Assembly (NCBI GenBank): GCA_947646735.1
Contig: CANTFK010000797.1
Span: 1-64,000 of the forward strand
Reading direction: 5' to 3'
Source: Peronospora farinosa
Lineage: Eukaryota; Oomycota; Peronosporomycetes; Peronosporales; Peronosporaceae
Length of the DNA stretch: 64,000 nucleotides
The translations under genes and the position numbers were made by a program. How positions within the stretch are numbered: the stretch's first letter is position 1; every line of letters begins with the position of its first letter. The notes beneath the pieces were generated by a model. It was given only the letters and a program-made list of their open reading frames with translations. It did not search any database and was not told where the DNA came from. Shown in pieces: positions 30,823-41,100 of this stretch.

Positions 30823-32710
30823 ATGTTCAATTGTTTACAGTTCGTACTTGAGTGGATTATTGTACCGTACATGGGCTTTTCGAGACCATTCGTCTTGCGC
30901 TATCCCGGCTTTTGCTTTCTCCCGCTGCGTTTCTTGCAAGTTATGAGTACTTGTGCCAATAGCAGCAGCAGCATCGTTGCTATCTCCTCGTCAGTTGTAA
31001 GCGTCACTTGCGATTCTAAAAGCTCAGAAAGCGTTCAAGCCCCTATGGTGACGAAAGTTCGACGGCATCAAAGCCATTTACAAGGAAACAAGACGCTATC
31101 AGCAGCTGATAACGAGTCAATGGTCGGTGTAGACAATGAGCGAGGTGGCCCTAAGACACTGCAGCAGCTGAAGCTTCGGGTGTTGGCAAGAAACGAGAAC
31201 TTTGTGGTGCTAAACAAAGGGCCAGACGAGAGGATGGACGGCGCTTTTGATGTTACGCTGGAGAAGGCGGTACGTCCGTTGTGAATTAATGCAATTGCAT
31301 ACAAAACCTTAGCAATGTGACTGAAGAAATGGATGAGTTTCGAATCAATTGGTGTAGCTAATGAGAGACTTTCCAGAGGTGGAGAAGTTCCGATGGATTC
31401 ATCAACTTGACTTTGGTATGGATAGATCGAGAAAGTGAATGGAGGGAGACATGATACTGATGAGAGGTTATGTGAAAATTGCACTGTTTTATACTGCAGC
31501 GACGTCGGGTGTGCTGCTTGTCGGAGCAAATAAAAAGTGAGTCACGGTGGGGTGTTGTACATGTGTTGAAAGTACGACTGAGGTTCTTGTTTTTACTGTT
31601 GTCTAGAGCTACTGCGACAGGCTGTCGACTTTTCCGAGAGAAGCAGGTGCAGAAGGAGTATTTGGCAGTAGTGCGTGGTCATGTGCCGTTTCATCCAATG
31701 GATTGTGTGGATCGCATTGGGATGAATGTCAAAGCCTGCACATTCTCAAAGCTAGGCTTGTTGATTCAAGATATGGAGGAACTGGAGAGACTAAGGAGCC
31801 AGCAGCGCGGAACGAGGACGCACCAGAGAATGAGAGAATATCCACGTGGAGTTCGCCATGGACCTAATTTGTTTACAATGGAGCAAGCTCAGCTTCTACG
31901 TGAGAGTTGCAGAAAACGAGATGCTGGAGTTGGTGCTTGTGAATTGACTCCAGTAGAACTAGCATTCACAAAAATGACATGGCATGAGTTAACAAAGGAG
32001 ATGAAAGATGCATACACGGTGAAGGCAAAGGCAGATAAGCAGCGCTTCTTGCGTGAATTTTGCGAATTCCTCATCAAGGAAAAGAGTCGGCTTGCTCACA
32101 AGCGACAATACGAGAGTCCTGATCGTGCCAAGAGCGACGAAACCAACGAGCCCGTCGCGTACATTTTTGACGCGCCAATTCTTGAGCCACACCGAAGTAC
32201 AGGAGTTTTTCGCATGCAGGTGGGTACTGAGACGAACGCATCAGCTAAACAGTCCACCACAATTGCCTTTGTCTTGGGCCACGCAATGTATGAGGGTCAG
32301 CCGGTTACGAAAGTGTTGTTGCGCCCGCTCAATGGACGTCGGCACCAACTGCGACTGCATTTGGCGAACCATGGCTTTCCAATTGCAGGTGACGTCACTT
32401 ATGGCTCGCAGGAGGACGAAGCACCACGAATGATGCTGCACGCTTGGAGGATTTGGCTTCGTGGACGTCCAGTGGATAAGGTGTGTACTTGATTAGCGCT
32501 GCGTTCCTCACAAGCCGTTTGGTGGCTAAAATCATGTATTATGCTCAGGAGAAGTACGGCGACCTATATTTTGAAAGTCCGGATCCGTTTGAGCCCATCG
32601 TGCCAAGTGAACGTGAGGTCTGCACAATCATGTACCACAAGCATAAGGAAGCAGATGCCCAAGACGCGATCACCGAAGCAAACAATGATTCGCTGGATCC
32701 GAGAGCCTAA
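30823..32710 (+). CDS. RluA-family pseudouridine synthase, RPUSD1-like, with HMG-box-like insert
   Basis: Exons 30823-31269, 31379-31415, 31609-32480 and 32549-32710; introns of 109, 193 and 68 nt; 505 residues. An in-frame ATG at 30943 (465 residues) may be the true start, since the first 40 residues look unlike a targeting signal. The family converts uridine to pseudouridine in RNA. Seen: NFVVLNKGPDERMD, then the catalytic motif IHQLDFATATG (Asp formed across the exon 2/3 junction), KEYLAVVRGH, the uridine-pocket motif LNGRRHQLRLHLANHG and RMMLHAW. The C-terminal half best resembles human RPUSD1. About 140 residues between the second and third motifs are an insert whose end (KMTWHELTKEMKDAYTVKAK and DKQRF) looks like the C-terminal half of an HMG box. 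Exon 2, at 37 nt, is a microexon. Confidence 0.82.
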
Positions 32711-33342
32711 ATCGGTACTGCCGCAGCTTCTACTAAACTCTTGCAGCAAACCGATCATGCCCACAGTCGAGGGATTATCAGGTCCGCGATATACCTTTGA
32801 TAAATTGATCCGCTTGTAGTTATCAGTCTTGATGACACAGTAATACACCGGCCTCATAAGGGCGCGGCGTGAATGTCGAGTGCCTACTTTCAAACGATTT
32901 TGCCTGTTCATGGTTTCCCAGAACAAATCGACAGCCACAGCGTGTACAGTGCCTCACCTTTGGCTACATGTTTGGTGCTTAGTAAATTCCAGCGGAAAAT
33001 GGCGATCTCCTGGACCATGAACCTAGATTTTTGATAATGTGCAGGTGGTGGTGGTCAAGCATCAAGGCAGGCGTGTCCTCAGGTGGATTTGTCGGAAAGC
33101 GGTACGAGGTATCGACCGCCTTCTCCAGCGTGGCCAGCGCACTGTCATATTGCTGCATTGCTGTTGATGTCCGAGACGCACCAGCACCTAGCAAGATAGC
33201 TGGGATGTTGTTGGCGGAACCGACCTTGTGATCAATGACCAGTAATCGTTAAAGGCAAAACATGGTGACGTTGCATGGATCGCAAGGGAAAACTATGAAA
33301 GTAGAAATCCGTTTCGTGGAACTTGGTTGATGACTATCCTTG
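32711..33342. other. Intergenic region with a possible minus-strand gene remnant
   Basis: On the minus strand, about 33244-32979 is open and coding-like (it includes AILLGAGASRTSTAMQQYD and LATLEKAVDTSYRFPTNPP), but it lacks a start at its upstream end and I cannot name it. Frames further down on the same strand overlap the last exon of the pseudouridine synthase. It may be a decayed or partial gene. Confidence 0.3.
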
Positions 33343-34962
33343 ATGGGCAATCGACAGCTTTCACTCAAGCCCGTATCCGGTATCTGTCGATCACAAATGT
33401 CGAGCTCGGGTTATTCAAAACGATCAACAGCGACTTGGATGATGTCTCCGATAGGTAAGCACCTGGTGGAACGTATGACTATTGCATCGGTTGGCTTTTT
33501 GTTTCTGTATTGCTGTACAGCGATCATCATTTGGATCAAATGGACGGAGATGGAAAATAATGTGGTAATGCCATTCCATGAGCGTAAATTGAGAGGTCTT
33601 GACAACGACCATGATGAAAGCAGTGACTATCCCCGTCGGATGTGGATGAAAGGCGAGTTTAAATGTCTTGGTTGGGTGGAGACGAATGATGATGGTGATG
33701 AACTAGGGACACGGAGAGAGTGCTGGCAACGTATTCGAGCGGGTGACGCCGGATACTGCGAGGTGATGAACAGTACTTCCGGAGAAGTGTTTCACTTGAT
33801 GCAAACAACTAGTCTCTCCTTGAAAGACGACGCTCGGTTCACATGTGAGTTGTCCAAAACATTTTCTTCATTTCAATTTCATGCCGCAGCGTATCGTCAT
33901 GATCCACCCATGGCTTTTGATCCATCCAACACGCAAGGAATCGTCATGGCTGTCCATGAAGGCGTACTGCCAAGCGCATTTGCCAGTATTCGTCGTCTGC
34001 GGGACACTGGGTGTATACTTCCAATCGAACTTTGGTTTCGTCACGATGAACTCACGCCAGACAACCCGGTGCTGTTGCTGCTGATGGAGAAGTTTGGACC
34101 CGTCCACCTCCGACAAGTATTCGACGAACGTATTTACGGCTTCAACATAAAGGTTCACGGTCTGTACTATTCACAGTTTACCAGCGTGTTACTGTTGGAT
34201 GCTGATAACTTTGCTGTTCGTGACCCAACGCCGCTGTTTTCTTCAACGGTGATGCAAAACTATGGCGCAGTGTTTTGGCCCGATTTTTGGCACCCAGGAA
34301 ACTCCATCTTTAATCTTCACGCACAAAGTTTGGTATGGGAGCTCTTAGGACTCGACTACGTTCACATGCTGGAACAGGAAAGCGGTCAGCTACTCGTGAA
34401 TCGCGCTATGAATAGGCGTGTGCTCGACCAGTTGCTCTACTATGCGACTCATTCACCAAACTTGTTTCATAAGCTGAAACTCGTCTGGGGCGACAAAGAT
34501 CTGTTCCGTTTGGCGTGGCTTCAAAGGAAAAAAAACTTCCACTATAACGATCACCGCATGCCCGGGGCGCTTGGAATCGTAAATGAGGGTCGCCAACGTT
34601 TCTGCGGGGTCACAATGGTGCAGTATGACTTGTATGGGAAAAATATGCTTTTCTGGCACCGCAACACTATCAAATTAAGCGGTCGCGGTGATGATAAGCT
34701 CGTTTGGCACATGCTTCAAGAGCTTCCCACTTTTGCAGGAGAAGATAGTCATCCACAACCCAGAATTCAGTCTTTCAACGGCGACAAAATGTTCAACCAA
34801 ACCTCATGCTTTGGTGTAAAGCGCTATGCGAGAAATTCGAACGTGCAGATGACACAAGTTGAGGAGCTCAATATGTTGGCCTTGTTGGAAAACGCTCTGA
34901 TCAAGTACGCACGCCAGGCATACCAGTTGCTTCACGACGACACTGACGCGCCATCTTCGTGA
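33343..34962 (+). CDS. Golgi type II membrane glycosyltransferase, MNN1-like (GT71)
   Basis: 539 residues, single exon. A cytosolic tail of 45 residues, one membrane segment (about 46-67) and a luminal catalytic domain give the usual Golgi glycosyltransferase plan. The fold signature includes GIVMAVHEG, then IELWFRHDEL, the metal-binding DxD motif in LLLDADNFAVRDP (about 286-288), and FWPDFW. These match alpha-mannosyltransferases of the MNN1/MNT family, which extend glycans on secreted proteins. The exact sugar and linkage cannot be read. It ends 108 bp from the convergent APC5 gene. Confidence 0.8.
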   Translation: MGNRQLSLKPVSGICRSQMSSSGYSKRSTATWMMSPIGKHLVERMTIASVGFLFLYCCTAIIIWIKWTEMENNVVMPFHERKLRGLDNDHDESSDYPRRMWMKGEFKCLGWVETNDDGDELGTRRECWQRIRAGDAGYCEVMNSTSGEVFHLMQTTSLSLKDDARFTCELSKTFSSFQFHAAAYRHDPPMAFDPSNTQGIVMAVHEGVLPSAFASIRRLRDTGCILPIELWFRHDELTPDNPVLLLLMEKFGPVHLRQVFDERIYGFNIKVHGLYYSQFTSVLLLDADNFAVRDPTPLFSSTVMQNYGAVFWPDFWHPGNSIFNLHAQSLVWELLGLDYVHMLEQESGQLLVNRAMNRRVLDQLLYYATHSPNLFHKLKLVWGDKDLFRLAWLQRKKNFHYNDHRMPGALGIVNEGRQRFCGVTMVQYDLYGKNMLFWHRNTIKLSGRGDDKLVWHMLQELPTFAGEDSHPQPRIQSFNGDKMFNQTSCFGVKRYARNSNVQMTQVEELNMLALLENALIKYARQAYQLLHDDTDAPSS

Positions 34963-35070
34963 TTCTAGCACTCGCTTAAACGGTGGGCGATCACTCGGCG
35001 GATAGTTTCAGGAGTTTCTAGGTTGAAGAATGGCTCGACGGTAAGAAAGGCAGCTCGTTTAAGTTGTGAG

Positions 35071-37998
35071 CTACGCTTTAAGAAAAATCGTTGCTGCTTC
35101 TTCTCGCCGTGTGCAGAATGAAGTTGACTCGCTGCTGCACTGTTCTGCTTCATGAGTCATGTGATTGTAGACGATGGATTGCATGTAGCAGACCTCCTTT
35201 AGTCGCCGCATGTTTTGCACCAGCATAAACATTTCTGCACTTGCGCGAAGCGTGACAATGGCATTCTTAGCAGCAGAACTAGGCCCGTTTGCACCCTCCT
35301 CGAGTCGCTTGATGCTTGCAACCATTGTCTTACCTAACACAAGTAAGCACTCTCCACGAAGGCCAACAGTGCCATGCTCCATCACCAGCGGCATCTGATC
35401 GTTTAACAGCGAGTATGCATCTTGTAGCTTTCCCATTGCGATGTAAATTTCAGCCATAACAACGTGGGCTTCCGCCAACAGAAGATCATAATGGTGCCTT
35501 CGGCAAATATCCACGCTCTTGAGCAGTACATTTAGCGACGCAAACGGTGCATGTGGTGCAGCAGCTTGAAAACGAGTTCGGCTGATTGCAATTAGCACCT
35601 GGGCATGCAGATGAGCAAAACCAAGCTCTGCACACGTACTTTCTAGACTCTCAAGCAATTCAAGACTTCGAGTGTAGTCGTCGACAGAAGTCCACAAGTT
35701 TGCCTTTAACATGAGTGCCTCGAGATAAGAGGGAAAATCTTTTCCTTGAGGAGATAACACGAGGATCGCATTCAGATGAACCTCTCCGCGCATAAATTCT
35801 CCTCTTTGCAGTGCCCACAAAAAGAACAGATAGTGCAGTGTTCTCTGGAATGTCATATCATCAAGCAAGTATCGTCGCTTCTCAGCGCCACTTTCATCCT
35901 CGCAGAGGCCGACGAGAAACTTGAGTGCCCGAACGTACACAACCTCTCCCTTGTCAGTCTGTGCAAGGTTGGATATCGCCATTCGACTCACCGTTTGCAC
36001 AATTTCTCCTGTACTAGCCGAGTCTTCGTAACACAACAAATGCATGCGGTTGTACACTTTCTCCAAAGACCGCTGCCCAAACAGACCCCACCCGGCTGCT
36101 GTAGAGAGCGTGACTTTCCCACTCAGATTCCAAACAGTGTCGAGAATTGCTTCTGTTGACTTTACCCAATCCATGCCACTTCCACTAAATCGGCCACAAG
36201 AATCAGACCCTGCACTCACTTGAGCTTGTAGTGCATTCATTGCCCGCGTACTGTTATTGGAAAAGCTAGAAGGTGGTGTTGATATCGACGCGATCGATTG
36301 CATTGTTGCGTACAAGCGTGACCAAATGTGGATCGGTCGAGGTGCAGGCGCATGAGCAGCAAAAATGTGTGAGACCAATTGTGACACTGTCCCCACCGCC
36401 TCGGGTCTAGTTGTGTTGTAGCGCATCAAGTCGCTCTCCACTTCCGTCAAGGTTGCCAGCACCTGCAAAGCTGGAAGACGCAACTCCTTGGCACGATCCA
36501 AACAACTGCCGACTAACTGCAGTACATCGTCTTTCGACGCTCCAATCTTAAGATTGATGCGAATCATCCAGGCAAGCGCAAACGCCACACATATGTGGTC
36601 TCCGTGGTGCTGAGCAACCCGAATTGCTTCTTGAATACTTTCTTGAGCGGCATTACAGTGATCGAATACAATCTGCAAACCTGCTAGATTTAGCGCTGCA
36701 TACTGGATGCCACTTCCTTGAAAGTGCAATCCAGCGCTTCCTGCTGATCTTGACGTGGAGCTGTTACCATCGCTGCCAGCATTACCACTCAAGCAATCGC
36801 CTTGTCGTGGAGAAAGCACGTCGTGGTACTGATGCAGACTGTCAAGTGCACCTTGATAATCACGATCGCTCAGAAAACATAAATACCTTACAAAAAGCAC
36901 GTTAGAATTGGATTGATCCATCTTCCTGTGAAGCAGACGTATTTGGTCTTGTGTCGACAGATCCTCTGTTCGCTGCGAGCCTCGTTCCTGACAACTCCTC
37001 CCGATCTCAATTTGTCGGATCATGTCACTTAAAATGTAATTCAGTTGATCATTCGACCACACTGTCGGGTCAGTTTCTTCTTGAGCAGCTTCCACTACCA
37101 GCAACTTCTCTACCAATACCTGTGAGTCAAGTTTTGAGTTTGCAAGAGTCATCAGATTACTTACTCGTAAATTGTTTGTCGGCGTCGTACTTCCCGATTG
37201 TATCGGCGATAATAGCATCTCGTCGTCGTCTTTTACTTTAGTAGCCCTCCACAAATGCTGCGCTGCAGGTGACTCCAAGAGCTCCAAAGAGCTATTGTCC
37301 TCCTCGTTCTTCTCTTCCTCCTCCTTCTCTTCCTTCTCTTCCTTCTCTTCCTCCTCTTCCTCCTCGTTATCTCTCTTGAACATCTTCTCTCTCTGCATAT
37401 CTTGTCTAAATTGTTCCAAATACTGCTGCACGTCGTCAAAAAGTCTGGAAAGACCGTCAAATAATAGGCAATTCACTGCCAGTAAAAAGCTACGGACATA
37501 GACACCCAATAAACTCGTACGAACAAGTGTCGAACTCGTTGAATCCACGTCGTCCGTCTCCACATTTTCTTGAAAATGAGGTTCTAGTGGCGTGACACAT
37601 TCCGTAATTTGCTCAATAGTGTTCCATACAGCATCAGGACTATCAATTGTAGTCAAGATACTGACCACTTGCCAGGACAAGAGCTCAAAATCGGATTGAC
37701 TGTGTAAATTAATATCCAAACGACGCAATAAACTGTGAAGGGTTGTACAATACCTCTGAGTAGTGATATTCCTCTTGGGGTATTGAATTTCCAGAGTTAA
37801 AAACCGAGCGAGGGCGTTGAAAGACCGTCTGCTGATAATTGGAGCACGTGATACAGCGGCAATGGGTGGATCCGATAGAGATACAACGGAGTCTTCATTC
37901 GTATGAGTTTGTCGAGCATCTTGCTCTTGCTGTCGTACGTACTCGGAGATTAAGAGACAAACACTCAGGATATAACTATTTACTCTCCACTTAAGCAT
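35071..37998 (-). CDS. APC5: Anaphase-promoting complex subunit 5 (APC5)
   Basis: 975 residues from the first ATG, single exon. APC5 is a TPR scaffold subunit of the APC/C ubiquitin ligase that drives mitotic exit. The Apc5 signature lies at about 364-470: FVRYLCFLSDRDYQGALDSL, HQYHD, then YAALNLAGLQIVFDHC and the AIRVAQHHGD helix. More TPR-like helices fill the C-terminal half. A Glu-rich tract (about 208-240) is coded by an imperfect CTC/CTT-type repeat near 37310-37380. The start lies 165 bp from the divergent SMG1 start. Confidence 0.9.
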   Translation of the reverse strand: MLKWRVNSYILSVCLLISEYVRQQEQDARQTHTNEDSVVSLSDPPIAAVSRAPIISRRSFNALARFLTLEIQYPKRNITTQRYCTTLHSLLRRLDINLHSQSDFELLSWQVVSILTTIDSPDAVWNTIEQITECVTPLEPHFQENVETDDVDSTSSTLVRTSLLGVYVRSFLLAVNCLLFDGLSRLFDDVQQYLEQFRQDMQREKMFKRDNEEEEEEEKEEKEEKEEEEKNEEDNSSLELLESPAAQHLWRATKVKDDDEMLLSPIQSGSTTPTNNLRVSNLMTLANSKLDSQVLVEKLLVVEAAQEETDPTVWSNDQLNYILSDMIRQIEIGRSCQERGSQRTEDLSTQDQIRLLHRKMDQSNSNVLFVRYLCFLSDRDYQGALDSLHQYHDVLSPRQGDCLSGNAGSDGNSSTSRSAGSAGLHFQGSGIQYAALNLAGLQIVFDHCNAAQESIQEAIRVAQHHGDHICVAFALAWMIRINLKIGASKDDVLQLVGSCLDRAKELRLPALQVLATLTEVESDLMRYNTTRPEAVGTVSQLVSHIFAAHAPAPRPIHIWSRLYATMQSIASISTPPSSFSNNSTRAMNALQAQVSAGSDSCGRFSGSGMDWVKSTEAILDTVWNLSGKVTLSTAAGWGLFGQRSLEKVYNRMHLLCYEDSASTGEIVQTVSRMAISNLAQTDKGEVVYVRALKFLVGLCEDESGAEKRRYLLDDMTFQRTLHYLFFLWALQRGEFMRGEVHLNAILVLSPQGKDFPSYLEALMLKANLWTSVDDYTRSLELLESLESTCAELGFAHLHAQVLIAISRTRFQAAAPHAPFASLNVLLKSVDICRRHHYDLLLAEAHVVMAEIYIAMGKLQDAYSLLNDQMPLVMEHGTVGLRGECLLVLGKTMVASIKRLEEGANGPSSAAKNAIVTLRASAEMFMLVQNMRRLKEVCYMQSIVYNHMTHEAEQCSSESTSFCTRREEAATIFLKA
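37310..37380. repeat. Trinucleotide-like repeat coding a Glu-rich tract in APC5
   Basis: Imperfect runs of TCCTCT/CTTCTC units on the plus strand. On the minus strand they code Glu with some Lys within APC5. Length variation between isolates would be expected. Confidence 0.8.
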
Positions 37999-38163
37999 AA
38001 TGGCTAACAATTAATAATAAATAATAAATACGTTACAATAATTATTATTGTGTCAAATAAGTATTATTGAGCATCGTGTATATTTACTCGAGAAAGGGCT
38101 ACAATACTGATACAAAACCGGTTCTCGTTCCATGCCAACAAAGTCTCAGATCCGTCGTATAAG
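37999..38163. promoter_or_regulatory. Shared divergent promoter region of APC5 and SMG1
   Basis: Only 165 bp separate the two ATGs. The half next to APC5 is very AT-rich (TTAATAATAAATAATAAATA). Both promoters and 5' UTRs must lie here or extend into the partner gene. Confidence 0.5.
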
Positions 38164-41100
38164 ATGCGGTCTAGTGCCATGGTTCCAGCCTCCATTACTA
38201 GTCCATTTAACCCGTTAATTGCACTCCAGTCACTTTTATCAGCTGATGTAATGACTGTAAACCAGCGTATTCAAGCTGCACAAGAACTAGAGGAGTATCT
38301 TCGTGCCATGACTCCAACGCGTGGGCTGTTACCGTTTTACGAACCGTATTTACCGGTATTAATGGAGGTATTATGTACCAGTGCCCCGGCCCTCCAGACA
38401 CGTGTCTTGAAGATGTTACAAACCTTATCCAGCCACCACCCGAGTGGATTTGGAGACTGGATGACGAATAATCTTCAGCTTGGACAAGAACCATGGCTTG
38501 TCCAATGGAGTTATGCTTTATTACTACAGACTGAAGAACTTGTCCCTATAGAGGGATGTGAGAATGATGGTCCTGCTGAGAAGAAGGGTCCGGATGAGAA
38601 AAATGGTCACTGGGAAATTACGTCCATGGAAATGAAAGAATTTGATCAAGTTTTTACTCAAGTGATGCTTATGTGGAGAACGTTATTGGATCATACCGAA
38701 GATGCAGCTCTTGTCAATCAAGTGGTGACATATCTACAAAATCTTATGATGCAATCAACTGGAACAACTCAATGGAAAACGCTTTTATTGAAGAAATTGC
38801 AGAGTCATTTTGTCGATATGGCAGACGTTTTGATTGGATGGATGATGAGTACGGGACCATGTAGTCGGTTACGGTACGTGATGACGACGAGTGGAAAGTA
38901 TTGGAAACTAACGTTTTTGTTGCCGGTATTTTTGTGTCATGATGACTCAGAGAAGAGATTCTTTTGCTCTTGCATGAGTTTGGTCAATTGTGGGCAGATA
39001 ATAGCGTGTTTAGTCTTCAATTGCTCAATTCATTTGCAGATGTAAGTGTTTAGTGATTAAGTGACAATGTGATGAAGTGATTGACTAGGTGATTTTTTTG
39101 TTGGTGAGGAAGGAAAGTATCAACTTGTGTGACTCGTGGAAGAATCATCAAGAGGGCGACGATGATCGCCTTAGTACTTTGTTGACATGTTTTATGATGG
39201 TGGCGCAATATGTTCCAGACCTCGGTGAGTGCAAAAAGTTGACGCCGCTTTTGTGTGTGTCTTTTTTCCATACGCACGTGTGTTCGTTGTGTCAAATATA
39301 AGTTCTTGTTGTAATATGTAGCTTTACGTGGTGAGGGAGGCTCTGAAAGCCCTTTTGTTAGAGTTCTTCATCGCGTTGCATCCTGCTCTTCGCCAAAATA
39401 TTCGTAAGTTGAGTCTTTTTTTGCTGCTGTATATGGTGACACTATTAATGTCCTTATGTTGTGGTATGTATGCACAGTCTATTTTGCTTGGTTAATTGTT
39501 CAAAATATTTGGTGACAATGTCTATCTGTAAGCACAGCAACTTTCCACCTCTCTCAGTTGCAGCAGTAAGGTTTCTACTGTACCACTCTGCAGTACAATC
39601 TCAAATACACGATAGCGAGATTGACAAATTATCGAAAGTGATGGAAAACGCCTGCAAGCTAGCAAGTGCAAACTTTTGCATTATCAAGGACTCGCTCCCA
39701 GTGCAGACTACTGCGATAGGTTGTCTGGAAGATGATATGCTTTCTAAACATGTCAAGAAGGGCACCTCACCGAAGCGTGTAAAGACTCTAGAATGCTTGT
39801 TTCAGTTGAAACTTGCAAGTGGGGTTGCGTACATTACCCAACTGTGCCTGCAGCTGGTACGATTGGGTGGAATTGGTGCTCTCAAGGTTTGTCCAAAAGC
39901 TGACTATACTATAAAATGAAATCATTTGGTGGATGACATTTTTTGTGTTCGCTTTCGTGCCTAGGTGCTTGGGATGCGAGCTCTTCAGTGTTTAAGTGGT
40001 CGACAGAGCGAGAAGGAAATTAGTTGTTTCGTGTTTGCAGCTACATGCTTTATCTTAGCCTCCAGGAATTCGGAGAAGCCCACGTTTACAGGTAGTAACC
40101 ATGAAGCAGATATTATCACGATTCTTGAATTAGTTTCAACGAAGCTGGAAAAGCAAACTCACCGAAACCGTCAGCATAAACTGACACCTCGGCAACTGTG
40201 CCTCGTGCTGAAGATGGCGTCTGCGTTTATTCGTGCTATGTCTCAGTGGGACAATGGTCAAAGTAACGCTGCGAAGATTGTGAATGGGGTATTATTGCAA
40301 ATGTTGGAATGTGCGTTGACCTTGCTGGCCAGTGAAAAGGTAGTTATTCTGGATCGTCGAACCATTGTTGACTTGTTGAAGGTGATAGATGCTGTAATTT
40401 CGGAGACGAAACTCGTTTCAGTTGTGCCGCATAAGGTATGTCGAAGGTTACTGAAGATTATGGACGTAGTCATGCACTCTTCAAGTGTAAAGGTACGAGA
40501 AGAGTGCCTTCAAGTTTTAAGAACGCTTAGTTCTCGTGTTGAAGCTCGCTTATTTGCTTGCAACATATTCGAAATGTCACTTGACCTAGCGTTGGACTAC
40601 GATGTACGAGAGAAGGTTGTGTTTTGCGGTATGAGTGATATAGCTCGATGGGCACTTGTAAACCAAGATAAAGTGCGTGCACCTCGTCACATATCGCAGG
40701 ATTTGCATCTTTCTTTCGCTGCAGCAGATTTCGAAAGTATTATGAGCCTATTTCAGACCTACGAATGCGATGAAGCCGAGTGGAATCGAGTCTGTAGAAG
40801 AATTGTAGATCGAATTGCTCCAAATGTGGTACTAAAAAATGCAGAAGTGCTCCTGAATGCAGTCCGCCAAGCAGCAGGGTGGTGCGTCCAGCACAGACTA
40901 CGCACTCATTTTGGAGGGCCAGCTCAAAGCTTTGCCAGTATTGAACGTTTGTTGCAAGAGTATTCGGATCGGAAGCAATTTGTTACTGGGCAAACTCCTC
41001 AAAGGAGTGACGCGCAACTGCTATCTAATTGGTTGTTGCTTGAGTTTGTCATCGCGTTGGAGATGCGTATAACTCGTGCAGTTTATTCACCCGAAGGAGA

